DNA from: Actinomycetota bacterium
Lineage (GTDB): Bacteria > Actinomycetota > Acidimicrobiia > IMCC26256 > PALSA-555
Direction: 5' to 3'
DNA length: 64,000 nt
Assembly: GCA_016870355.1 (NCBI GenBank)
Contig: VGBR01000002.1
Location: 275,320-339,319, forward strand
Under the pieces are notes generated by a model that was given only the letters and a program-made list of their open reading frames with translations, had not been told where the DNA came from and searched no databases. Positions 24,932 through 32,925 of this stretch are shown in pieces (positions within the stretch are counted from its first letter, which is position 1; each line of letters begins with the position of its first letter). Both the position numbers and the translations under genes were made by a program.

Positions 24932-26164
24932 ATGAGCACAACTGGGACGTGGTCCGGGCGAGCACCCCGCGAGCTCGACGACGCCACGATCGAGCAAGTT
25001 CGAGCACGGATCGGCATCCCGGTGCGATACTCACCTCGCTCTCACAATGAGGTGTCGTCCGAAGACTCGTTTCGGCACTTCGCGCTGGGCTACGGCGACG
25101 ACAACCCGCTGTACACGGAGCCCGAGTACGCACGCCGGTCGTCGTTTCGTTCGTCGTTCGGCCCACCGCTCTACGCGCTCACGGCTGGAGTGGCACGCCC
25201 GGTGAAGTGGTCGGAGGCCGAGAAGGCAGAGATGTCAGGAGGCGACCCGCTCGCGGGGATCGGCCAGTACATGTGCGGCGAGCGCTGGGTGTTGCTCAAG
25301 CCGATTCGTGCCGGCGACGCCGTCTGGAAGTCCCAGGCGCTGTTCTCGGCCGACTTGCGCCCGAGCAACTTCGGCGGCGGTACCGGCGCACTCGTCTCGC
25401 ATCAGGTGCGCTGGGAGGACGCCGATGGTTCTCCGTTCGCGTTCCGATTCCTCGACTTCTGGCATGCGAGCCGAGAGAAGTCCGGTGAAGCGGCGGTGAA
25501 TCGCAGTCTCGAGCGACCTGCGTATTCAGATGCCGATCTCGAGCGCATCGATGCGTGCTACCAGTCGGAGCTGGTACGCGGGTCGGAGCCGCGGTTGGTC
25601 GGCGACGTCGAGGTCGGCGAAGAGCTCGGGCCGATCGCGAAAGGTCCGTTGAGCATCACCGAGATCGTCGCGTGGCACAGCGGAGTTGGGTGGGGGATCT
25701 TCGGTGGTGGCGCCTCGAAGGTGGCGTACAAGAACCGCTCGAGGATCCCGAAGTTCTACCTGAAGAACGAGCTCGGCTTCTGGGACATGGCACAACGCGC
25801 TCACTGGGATGACGAGTGGGCCCAACGGATGGGTCACCCAGCGGCGTACGACTACGGCGTCATGCGCTCGTGCTGGATGGTGCACCTCGTCAACAACTGG
25901 ATGGGAGACGACGCGTGGGTCTGGAAGGTCTCCGCATCCGTTCGCAAGTTCAACTACCTGGGTGATTCGCACTTCGTCTCGGGCGTGGTGCGAGAGGTAG
26001 ATCGCGCCAAGAACACCGTGACGATCGCTGCGTCCTGCCTGAACCAACGGGGTGAGGTGACCGCGGATGGTGAGATCGTCGTGATCCTCCCCACACGGGA
26101 AGGTGGAACCGCCGTGCTTCCCGACTTCGATCCTGCCGACATCCCGGAAGCTTCGGCGCCGTGA
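24932..26164 (+). CDS. FAS1-like/MaoC double-hotdog dehydratase
   Basis: A 410-residue protein of two hotdog domains. The N-terminal half has the FAS1-like dehydratase features (SSEDSFRHFALGYGDDNPLYTEPEYA, with the catalytic D-N-P-L-Y-x-x-P pattern, and FGPPLYAL). The C-terminal half continues as a MaoC-like domain (KVAYKNRSRIPKFYLKN, HPAAYDYGVMRSCWMVH). It should hydrate an enoyl-CoA or dehydrate a hydroxyacyl-CoA. It overlaps the next small gene by GTGA. In steroid degraders, heterodimeric MaoC proteins encoded beside DUF35-thiolase pairs act on side-chain enoyl-CoA; this context is similar. Confidence 0.82.
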   Translation: MSTTGTWSGRAPRELDDATIEQVRARIGIPVRYSPRSHNEVSSEDSFRHFALGYGDDNPLYTEPEYARRSSFRSSFGPPLYALTAGVARPVKWSEAEKAEMSGGDPLAGIGQYMCGERWVLLKPIRAGDAVWKSQALFSADLRPSNFGGGTGALVSHQVRWEDADGSPFAFRFLDFWHASREKSGEAAVNRSLERPAYSDADLERIDACYQSELVRGSEPRLVGDVEVGEELGPIAKGPLSITEIVAWHSGVGWGIFGGGASKVAYKNRSRIPKFYLKNELGFWDMAQRAHWDDEWAQRMGHPAAYDYGVMRSCWMVHLVNNWMGDDAWVWKVSASVRKFNYLGDSHFVSGVVREVDRAKNTVTIAASCLNQRGEVTADGEIVVILPTREGGTAVLPDFDPADIPEASAP

Positions 26165-26367
26165 GCGAGCCGGACGCCGCGGACGAACCTCGGTTCGAAT
26201 GGGTGCTCCATTGTCCTTGCGGAGAATCGTTGCGCGGTGACAGCGAGGACGCGATCGTCGAGACCTCGTTCGCGCATCTTCGGGAGAAGCATCCGGAGAT
26301 GGCCGACCATTACGAGCGCGAGCACATCCTGTTCATGGCGATCAAGTTCCGGAAGCCCTCGCCGTGA
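26161..26367 (+). CDS. Small Cys-containing protein (68 aa), DUF1059-like
   Basis: A 68-residue cytoplasmic protein coupled (GTGA) to the dehydratase. It contains HCPCGESLRGDSEDAIVETSFAHLREKHPE, in effect two Cys then spaced His residues (sequence cited by position 17-46). This resembles DUF1059-type small metal-binding domains. Its place between two MaoC-type genes suggests a role tied to that pathway, perhaps structural or as a metal chaperone. The function is not known. Confidence 0.7.
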   Translation: MSEPDAADEPRFEWVLHCPCGESLRGDSEDAIVETSFAHLREKHPEMADHYEREHILFMAIKFRKPSP

Positions 26368-26380
26368 TGACCAGCGCAAC

Positions 26381-26839
26381 GTGATCGTCGTCGCACAGCC
26401 GGCTGACATCCTGAGCCGGGTCGGCGAGCACCTCGGGTGGAGCGAGTGGCACACGGTCACGCAAGCCCACATCGATCACTTCGCCGAAGCCACCGGCAAT
26501 CTTGCTCCCATCCACACCGATCCGGCGTACGCCAAGCAGACCCCGTACGGCGGGACGATCGCGTTCGGCATGCAGATCCAGGCCATGACGACGATGCTGC
26601 TCTCCGACATCTGGGAGCTGAAGACCACCGGTGGCGCTGACCTCGGCTCCAACAAGGTCCGTCACCTTTCGCCCGTCATCGCCGGTGGTCGAGTGCGGCT
26701 GGGCGCGGTCATCACCGAGGCCGAAGAGGTGGCGACCGGCGTGCGCACGACGCTCGATCTCACGTTCGAAGTCGAGGGCAGCGAGCGCCCCGCCTGCGTC
26801 GCGCAGATCGTCTACATCTACTCATTCGGGGCCGCATAG
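26381..26839 (+). CDS. MaoC-like dehydratase (single hotdog)
   Basis: A 152-residue hotdog protein. The R-specific hydratase-type motif is visible as IDHFAEATGNLAPIHTDPAYA (catalytic D/N then H) followed by GGTIAFGMQ. It could act alone or pair with the FAS1/MaoC protein two genes upstream, as in heteromeric MaoC hydratases. The GTG at 26381 is the first plausible start after the small gene's stop, but it has no clear ribosome site, so the N-terminus is tentative. Confidence 0.82.
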   Translation: MIVVAQPADILSRVGEHLGWSEWHTVTQAHIDHFAEATGNLAPIHTDPAYAKQTPYGGTIAFGMQIQAMTTMLLSDIWELKTTGGADLGSNKVRHLSPVIAGGRVRLGAVITEAEEVATGVRTTLDLTFEVEGSERPACVAQIVYIYSFGAA

Positions 26840-26876
26840 AGAGGACTCGTCTGGTTTGCGGTACCGTCTCGGTCCC

Positions 26877-27269
26877 ATGGCGAAGCAGATTCCCCTCGTT
26901 GACTATCTGGTGCTCGGTGACGCGCCCCATCTGGTGGCGCACGAGTGCGCGAGCTGCGGAGCCCGGTTCTTCGACCGGCGCAACGCATGCGCATCGTGCT
27001 CGGGCACGAAGTTCAAGAGCGTCGACGTGCCCACCGAAGGCGAGCTGAAGGCGTACACGATCGTGTCGTTCGCCGCACCCGGCGTGCCCGTCCCGTTCGT
27101 GGCCGGCGTCATCGACTGCGGTGGCACGAGCGTCCGGGCCAACGTGATCAACACCGATCCCGACCCCGAGCACGTGAAGCTCGGGATGAAGGTGCGGTTG
27201 GCCACCAACGTGGTCGGCACCGACGACGAGGGCACCGAGGCCATCGGCTTCGGATTCGAGCCCTACTGA
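26877..27269 (+). CDS. DUF35 zinc-ribbon/OB-fold protein (thiolase partner 2)
   Basis: A 130-residue acyl-CoA-associated OB-fold protein with a zinc ribbon: C24-A-S-C27 and C38-A-S-C41. The OB part includes GELKAYTIVSFAAPGVPVPF. It stands 33 bp before an active-type thiolase, the same arrangement as the pair at 14825-16422. A TACCGT box lies 9 nt before the ATG, hinting at an internal leaderless start. It probably forms a complex with the thiolase. Confidence 0.88.
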   Translation: MAKQIPLVDYLVLGDAPHLVAHECASCGARFFDRRNACASCSGTKFKSVDVPTEGELKAYTIVSFAAPGVPVPFVAGVIDCGGTSVRANVINTDPDPEHVKLGMKVRLATNVVGTDDEGTEAIGFGFEPY

Positions 27270-27302
27270 GCACGCAGCACACGTTCGAGACAGGAGCGCA
27301 CG

Positions 27303-28508
27303 GTGGCTGAGAACGTCTGGATCCTCGGCATCCACATGACCAAGTTCGGCAAGCACCCCGACAAGGACACGGTCGACCTCGCGACCGAGGCCGCAATGGG
27401 TGCGCTCAACGACGCCGGCGTGCAGATGAAGGACATGGGCATCCTCGCCGCCGGCAGCCTCATGGGCGCTGGGCTCGGCATGGGCCAGTCGATCCAGAAG
27501 CAGATCGGCCAGACCGGCATCCCCGTCTACAACGTCGCCAACGCGTGCGCGACCGGCGCGACCGCGCTGCGCACCGCGGTCATGTCGGTGAAGGCAGGGG
27601 AGTCCGACTACGGCCTCGCGGTCGGTGTCGAGAAGCTCGCCGGTGCCGGGTTGCTCGCGGGTGGCGCTCGCAAGAGCGACGAGAACGTGTTCACGCCCTC
27701 CGGTCGGTACGGCGCGGTCGCACCCGTCGACGGGCGCATCGGCACCGAGACGATGCCGGGAGTGTTCGCGCAGATCGGCATGGAGTACCTGCACGAGCAC
27801 GAGTACGGCGGGGAGCAGTTCGAGCTGTTCGCGCGCATCAGCGAGAAGAACCACGCGCACTCCACGCTGAACCCGCTCGCGGCCTACACGAAGAAGATGT
27901 CGCTCGAGGAGATCATGGGCGACGTGATGATCGCCTACCCGAACACGCGCCCGATGTGCTCGGCGAACTGCGACGGTGCCGCGGCGGCGGTCGTGGTCAG
28001 TGATTCCGTGCTGAAGAAGCTTTCGAAGGAGCAGCAGAGCCGCGCGGTCAAGATCGCGGCGTCCATCCTCACCACCGACCCGTGGGAAGAGGCATGCCAG
28101 GTGCTGCCCAACGTGAACACGCTCACGCGCAACGCGGCCAAGCAGGCGTATGAGCAGGCGGGTGTCGGGCCGGAAGACCTGGACCTCGTCGAGCTGCACG
28201 ACTGCTTCGCGACGGCGGAGCTCGTCCACTACGACAACCTCGGGCTGTGTGAGCCGGGTGGCGCGACCGACTTCTTCGAGTCTGGCGCCACGTGGCGTGA
28301 CGGCAAGACGCCGGTGAACGTGTCAGGTGGGCTCGAGTCCAAGGGTCACCCGATCGCGGCCACCGGGATCGCCAACGTGTGGGAGATCTGTCACCACCTT
28401 CGTGGCGAGGCAGGCGATCGCCAGATCGAGGGCGCCAAGGTGGGGCTTGCCCATGTGATCGGGCTCGGCTCGGCGTGTGGCGTGCACATCCTCGAGAAGG
28501 CCGCCTGA
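27303..28508 (+). CDS. SCP-x-type thiolase with intact catalytic Cys
   Basis: A 401-residue thiolase. The nucleophile is present in NVANAC82ATGATALR; HDCFATAE near residue 299 and GGLESKGHPIAATG near 342 supply the remaining active-site loops. It should carry out thiolytic cleavage of 3-ketoacyl-CoA, in contrast to the Cys-less paralogue at 15241. GTG start with an AGGAG ribosome site. It is the last gene of the plus-strand run, followed by a nested hairpin. Its partner is the adjacent DUF35 protein. Confidence 0.92.
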   Translation: MAENVWILGIHMTKFGKHPDKDTVDLATEAAMGALNDAGVQMKDMGILAAGSLMGAGLGMGQSIQKQIGQTGIPVYNVANACATGATALRTAVMSVKAGESDYGLAVGVEKLAGAGLLAGGARKSDENVFTPSGRYGAVAPVDGRIGTETMPGVFAQIGMEYLHEHEYGGEQFELFARISEKNHAHSTLNPLAAYTKKMSLEEIMGDVMIAYPNTRPMCSANCDGAAAAVVVSDSVLKKLSKEQQSRAVKIAASILTTDPWEEACQVLPNVNTLTRNAAKQAYEQAGVGPEDLDLVELHDCFATAELVHYDNLGLCEPGGATDFFESGATWRDGKTPVNVSGGLESKGHPIAATGIANVWEICHHLRGEAGDRQIEGAKVGLAHVIGLGSACGVHILEKAA

Positions 28509-28547
28509 TCGCAACCCGCGGATTTTCGGGTCGAGGGTTCCCCAACC

Positions 28548-28597
28548 CCTCTTTGGTCAATTCGTAACCTCAGGGGTTACCCGATCGACCAAAGAGG
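28548..28597. terminator. Nested hairpin between convergent thiolase and FAH genes
   Basis: The outer arms CCTCTTTGGTC (28548-28558) and GACCAAAGAGG (28587-28597) pair perfectly over 11 bp. An inner stem, GTAACC (28564-28569) with GGTTAC (28575-28580), caps it. The right arm lies inside the last codons of the FAH gene. It probably terminates the thiolase operon and possibly the opposing transcript. Confidence 0.75.
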
Positions 28598-29424
28598 AGA
28601 GGGTCGGCGCGGCACCTGTTGCGGCACTCGCCGATGGCTTCGATGCTGGTCACCACCATGGAACCGTCGGTCAGGTAGCGCGGCGGGATGCGCGCGTGGC
28701 CGACGCCGCCGGGCGTGCCCGTGGCGATCACATCGCCCGGCGTCAGCGTGAGGATCTCCGAGATGTACGAGATCAGCGCGGCTGGGTCGAACACGAGGTC
28801 CGAGGTGTTGCCGCGCTGCATCTCTTCGGCATCGACCTCGCAGATGAGCTCGAGCTGGTTCGGGTCGCCGAGCTCGTCGGGTGTCACCAGCACCGGCCCT
28901 AGGGGAGTGCTCGACTCGAACGTCTTGCCTTGGAGCCACTGCAACGTCCGGTTCTGGTAGTCGCGCATGCTCACGTCATTGAGCACCGAGTAGCCGGCAA
29001 CAGCCGTGAGCGCGTCGTCTTGGGGCACGTGGCGGACAGGCGCGCCGATCACCACCGCAAGCTCGACTTCCCAGTCGACCGCCGACGACACGCGCGGGAT
29101 CACGATGTCGTCGTGCGCGCCCACTAATGCCGACGAGTACTTCGCGAACAACGTCGGGTACTCGGGAGGTTCACGCCCCATCTCTGCGATGTGGCTCCGG
29201 TAGTTCATCCCGACGCAGATGATCTTGTCGGGCCGCGGCACAAGCGGTGCGAAGTCGAGCGCCGTCGCGTCGTGACGTGCGCCATCTGCTCGTTCAGCGC
29301 GGGTGCGCCACTCGGGGTCGCCGAGAAGTGCGCCGACGTCCGTGGCGTCGATCTCAACTGCCTCGGGTCCGTCGATGCGCACGGCGATGTGGGCGCCGCC
29401 CGTCCTGACCGTTGCGAGTCTCAT
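28570..29424 (-). CDS. Fumarylacetoacetate hydrolase (FAH) family protein
   Basis: A 284-residue FAH-fold enzyme. KIICVGMNYRSHIAEMG, the metal-binding DWEVELAVVIG and the GKTFESSTPLGPVLVT loop are typical; the family hydrolyses or decarboxylates beta-diketo acids such as acylpyruvates, using Mg2+ or Ca2+. The ATG overlaps the acetoacetyl-CoA synthetase stop as TGATG, so the two are coupled. The conserved C-terminus ends about IGECRNRC; the final 13 residues are encoded within the hairpin and look like a late extension. Confidence 0.88.
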   Translation of the reverse strand: MRLATVRTGGAHIAVRIDGPEAVEIDATDVGALLGDPEWRTRAERADGARHDATALDFAPLVPRPDKIICVGMNYRSHIAEMGREPPEYPTLFAKYSSALVGAHDDIVIPRVSSAVDWEVELAVVIGAPVRHVPQDDALTAVAGYSVLNDVSMRDYQNRTLQWLQGKTFESSTPLGPVLVTPDELGDPNQLELICEVDAEEMQRGNTSDLVFDPAALISYISEILTLTPGDVIATGTPGGVGHARIPPRYLTDGSMVVTSIEAIGECRNRCRADPLLFGRSGNP

Positions 29425-31418
29425 CAGGCCCTCAGCTCAGCGCGGTCGCGGTAGTCGTCGAGGCTGTCGGGGTTCGCCAGCGCTTCGCGGTTGGTGATGT
29501 CACGTCCGTGCACGATGTCACGCACCGACAGCTCGGCCACCTTGCCGCTTCGCGTGCGCGGGAGCTCACCGACGGCCAGCACCTTCGCGGGCACGTGTCG
29601 AGGCGACGTCTCCGAGCGGATGCGATCCTTGATCGCGGCCGTGAGCTCGTCGTCGAGCTCGACGCCCGGATCGAGCACCACGAACAGCACCACTCGGGTG
29701 TCACCGTCCCACTCTTGGCCGATCGCGACGCTTTCGACCACACCGTCGACCGACTCCGCGGCGCGATAGATCTCAGCCGTCCCCAGCCGCACGCCGCCGG
29801 GATTGAGGGTCGCGTCGGAGCGACCGTGGATCACCATGCCGCCGTGCTCGGTCCACTCCGCGAAGTCGCCCTGGTGCCATGCGCCGGGGAACGCGTCGAA
29901 ATAGGTGCTCCGCAGCTTGCGGTCGTCGTCGTCACCCCAAAGACCGAGTGGCATCGACGGGAACGGCGCCGTGCACACGAGCTCGCCCCGCACCCCGGCG
30001 CCCAATGGGCGGCCGTCACCATCGAAGACCTCGATCGCCATGCCGAGCCCGGGCCGCTGGATCTCGCCCCGCCACACCGGCCCGGTCGGGTCACCCGCCA
30101 CGAGGCAACCGCACAGGTCGGTGCCACCCGAGATGCTCGCGAGGTGCACGTCGGGCTTCACGTCGCGATACACGTAGTCGAACGACTCGGGGGAGAGTGG
30201 CGACCCCGTCGAGGTGAGCGTGCGAACCGAGGAGAGATCGTGCGTGTCGTGAGGTCGAAGCCCCTGGCGGCGTGACGCGTCGAGGAACCGCGCCGACGTC
30301 CCGAAGAGGGTGACTCGATGGGTCTCGGCCACGTCCCAGAGCATGCGACCGTCGCGGGCCATCGGGCTGCCGTCGTACAGCACGATCGTGGCTTCGCACA
30401 GCAGTACCGACGCGAGCCAGTTCCACATCATCCAACCCGTGGTCGTGAAGTAGACGACGCGATCGTCGGGACGGATGTCGCACTGGAGGCGGAGCTCGGC
30501 GGCGTGCTTCAGCAGGATCCCGCCGGCGCGGTGGACGATGCACTTCGGTGCACCCGTCGTCCCGGAGGAATAGAGGATGTAGAGCGGGTGATCGAACGGC
30601 AGGCGCTGCAGCTCGAGTTCGTGCGCGTCGTCGGGTCCGAGCCAGTCGGTGAACGGCACGGCGCCGTCGATGGCGTCACCGCGCCACTCGTCCGGGTCGA
30701 GCTGCACGATCGGCACCTGACGCACCGACGGCAGCGAGGCGCGCATCTCCTGCACGCGCCCGATGCAGTCGTGGAACGTGTCGTCGTAGTGGTAGCCGTC
30801 GATCGCGACGAGCACCGTCGGCTCGATCTGTCCGAAGCGGTCAACCACCGCGCTCACGCCGAAGTCGGGTGAGCACGACGAGAACACGGCGCCGATGCCC
30901 GAGCAGGCGAGCATGAGCGCGACGCACTCGGGGATGTTCGGCAGGAACGCGGCGACCCGATCGCCCGGCTGCACGCCTTGTTCACGAAGCGCGCGCTGGA
31001 CACGGGCCACGAGCGACCGGAGCTCGTGCCACGACAGCGATCGCTCGCGGCCTTGCTCGTCGACCGCGATGATCGCCGTACCGTCGTCGTCCCGGCGGAG
31101 CGCGTTCTCGGCGTACGAGACCGCGGCATCGGGGAAGAAGCGGGTGCGCCACATCTCGGGCGCGGGCTCGATGACGGGCCCGTCCCAGTCGCCGGCGAGG
31201 TCAGCGTGGTCCCGCACGGCTCTCCAGAACTGGTCGGGATGCTCGACCGACCACGCGTGGAGCACCGGGTAGTCGGCGACCGACTGCCTCCATCGAACGG
31301 TGACCAGTTGGGCGAACGCGGTCAGTTGGGTGGCCGACGCCCGGTCGGAGTCCGGTGCCCAGAGCGGCCCTTCGGCGCCTCGGAGCGGGCTCAGCCCCGC
31401 GTCGGATGCCGCCGCCAC
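29424..31418 (-). CDS. aacS: Acetoacetyl-CoA synthetase
   Basis: A 664-residue ANL ligase of acetoacetate-CoA ligase type: MWRTRFFPDAAVSYAENAL, the P-loop ILYSSGTTGAPKCIVH, TTTGWMMWNW, SISGGTDLCGCLVAG and the catalytic-lysine segment RTRSGKVAELSVRDI are all in place. It activates acetoacetate (or a related 3-keto acid) to the CoA ester in the cytosol. Coupled to the FAH hydrolase, it could salvage acetoacetate released by FAH-type cleavage. GTG start; it is divergent from the YceI gene 17 bp away, so promoters must overlap coding sequence. Confidence 0.93.
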   Translation of the reverse strand: MAAASDAGLSPLRGAEGPLWAPDSDRASATQLTAFAQLVTVRWRQSVADYPVLHAWSVEHPDQFWRAVRDHADLAGDWDGPVIEPAPEMWRTRFFPDAAVSYAENALRRDDDGTAIIAVDEQGRERSLSWHELRSLVARVQRALREQGVQPGDRVAAFLPNIPECVALMLACSGIGAVFSSCSPDFGVSAVVDRFGQIEPTVLVAIDGYHYDDTFHDCIGRVQEMRASLPSVRQVPIVQLDPDEWRGDAIDGAVPFTDWLGPDDAHELELQRLPFDHPLYILYSSGTTGAPKCIVHRAGGILLKHAAELRLQCDIRPDDRVVYFTTTGWMMWNWLASVLLCEATIVLYDGSPMARDGRMLWDVAETHRVTLFGTSARFLDASRRQGLRPHDTHDLSSVRTLTSTGSPLSPESFDYVYRDVKPDVHLASISGGTDLCGCLVAGDPTGPVWRGEIQRPGLGMAIEVFDGDGRPLGAGVRGELVCTAPFPSMPLGLWGDDDDRKLRSTYFDAFPGAWHQGDFAEWTEHGGMVIHGRSDATLNPGGVRLGTAEIYRAAESVDGVVESVAIGQEWDGDTRVVLFVVLDPGVELDDELTAAIKDRIRSETSPRHVPAKVLAVGELPRTRSGKVAELSVRDIVHGRDITNREALANPDSLDDYRDRAELRA

Positions 31419-31435
31419 GGACGCGATGATGGGAC

Positions 31436-32206
31436 ATGCCTCCCGCTACGTCCAAGTCGGCACCCATCCGCCGATCTGGTGCCGCGGGCATCGCTCAGCT
31501 CCTGCTCATCGTCGTGCTGGCCGTTGTCATCATCGGCGGCGTCGGCATCTGGTACTTCGTGTTCCGGGAGACCGCGCCCGACAAGACGAACATCGATGCG
31601 GCCTCGAAGTCTGTGAAGGACCTGCCGAGCAATGCATCGTCCGATGTAGCAGGCACCTGGTCGGTCGACACCTCCATCGGGAGCTTCGACGCCGAAGCCG
31701 AGGACTACTCGAGCGCGTGGGTGGGCTACCGCGTGCGGGAGGAGCTCGCCGGCATCGGCGCGAAGACGGCATTCGGTCGCACGCCCGATGTACAGGGATT
31801 CCTCACGATCGAAGGCACGACCGTGACCGTGGTCGACATTGAAGCCGACCTGACCACGCTGCAGAGCGACGATTCCCGCCGCGACGGCCAGCTCGGGCAC
31901 CAAGGCATCGAGACCGACCAGTTCCCCACGGCCACGTTCAAGCTCACCGAGCCGATCGAGCTGGGTGACATCACCGAGGGCGAGACCATCCAGGTCGACG
32001 GCGTCGGAGTCCTCGAGCTCCACGGCGTCACGCAATCGGTGACGGTTCCGCTCGAAGCCGTGTTGGAGAACGGCACGATCGCGGTGACGGGATCGATCCC
32101 GATCGTGTTCGCCGACTACGACATCGAGCCGCCGACAGCAGGAATCGTGCTCTCGATCGAGGACAATGGCGAGATGGAGCTCCAGCTCTTCTTCACCAAG
32201 GACTAA
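31436..32206 (+). CDS. Membrane-anchored YceI-family protein
   Basis: A 256-residue protein with an N-terminal transmembrane anchor (about residues 20-42, IAQLLLIVVLAVVIIGGVGI) and an extracytoplasmic YceI beta-barrel domain from about residue 72 (GTWSVDTSIGSF, GFLTIEGTTVTVVDIEADL, TATFKLTEPIELG, GVLELHGVTQSV). YceI barrels bind isoprenoid or other lipid tails. A lipid-carrier role beside the catabolic genes is plausible but unproven. The next gene begins 3 bp after the stop. Confidence 0.87.
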   Translation: MPPATSKSAPIRRSGAAGIAQLLLIVVLAVVIIGGVGIWYFVFRETAPDKTNIDAASKSVKDLPSNASSDVAGTWSVDTSIGSFDAEAEDYSSAWVGYRVREELAGIGAKTAFGRTPDVQGFLTIEGTTVTVVDIEADLTTLQSDDSRRDGQLGHQGIETDQFPTATFKLTEPIELGDITEGETIQVDGVGVLELHGVTQSVTVPLEAVLENGTIAVTGSIPIVFADYDIEPPTAGIVLSIEDNGEMELQLFFTKD

Positions 32207-32209
32207 CGG

Positions 32210-32887
32210 TTGCCAGTCGTGGGTGGCGAGGTTGATCCCGAGCCGGGGTTCTTCAACCTCCCGCGGGTCATCGCGCTTGTGCTCACGGTCGCGTTCATCG
32301 CGGGCGTGATCGGGTGGCGCATCGGCGAGCCGGACGCGCCTGATCTGAGCGACGTCGACATCGGGTTCCTCTCCGACATGACGACGCACCACTCGGGTGC
32401 GCTCACGCTCGGGTTCGCCTACCTGTCTCGGGACAACGACGCGACCGTTGCGCACATTGCCCGCGAGATCGTCACGGACCAGTCGATCGAGATCAACTTC
32501 ATGACCAGGCGTCTGGCGCTGGCTGACGACGACGAGCGCGTGGCCGAGATCGCGGGCGACGACGTGGCGATGGAGTGGATGGGGGAGCGGTACGCGCCCA
32601 CCGAGATGCCCGGCCTGGCCACCACCGATGAGCTCGACGAGCTGCGCAGTCTCACCGGCACCGATGCCGACGATCTGTTCTCACGACTCATGATCGACCA
32701 CCACACCGCCGGGATCGAGATGGCCACCTACGAAGCCGAGCACGGCTCCGACGAGGCCACCCGCAGGGCGGCCCGGGCGATGGCCGAGGTGCAGCGGCGC
32801 GAGGTCAACGAGCTCAACGCGGCTCGGGAGGAGCTCGGGCTCGAGGCCTACGAGCCCGAGACCGATCCCGGTCACAGCCACGCGTGA
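32210..32887 (+). CDS. DUF305-domain membrane-anchored protein
   Basis: A 225-residue protein with one N-terminal transmembrane helix (VIALVLTVAFIAGVIGW) followed by a ferritin-like four-helix DUF305 domain. Two His-His metal motifs are clear: FLSDMTTHHSGALTL and LMIDHHTAGIEMA, each followed by Met-rich helix residues. DUF305 proteins are associated with copper or other metal handling in the envelope. A TTG at 32210 or a GTG at 32219 could start it; both give the same membrane anchor. It is coupled (GTGA) to the next gene's frame. Confidence 0.85.
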   Translation: MPVVGGEVDPEPGFFNLPRVIALVLTVAFIAGVIGWRIGEPDAPDLSDVDIGFLSDMTTHHSGALTLGFAYLSRDNDATVAHIAREIVTDQSIEINFMTRRLALADDDERVAEIAGDDVAMEWMGERYAPTEMPGLATTDELDELRSLTGTDADDLFSRLMIDHHTAGIEMATYEAEHGSDEATRRAARAMAEVQRREVNELNAAREELGLEAYEPETDPGHSHA

Positions 32888-32925
32888 CACGTCACTCCGT
32901 CGACGCTTTCTGGTCAGGACACGCG

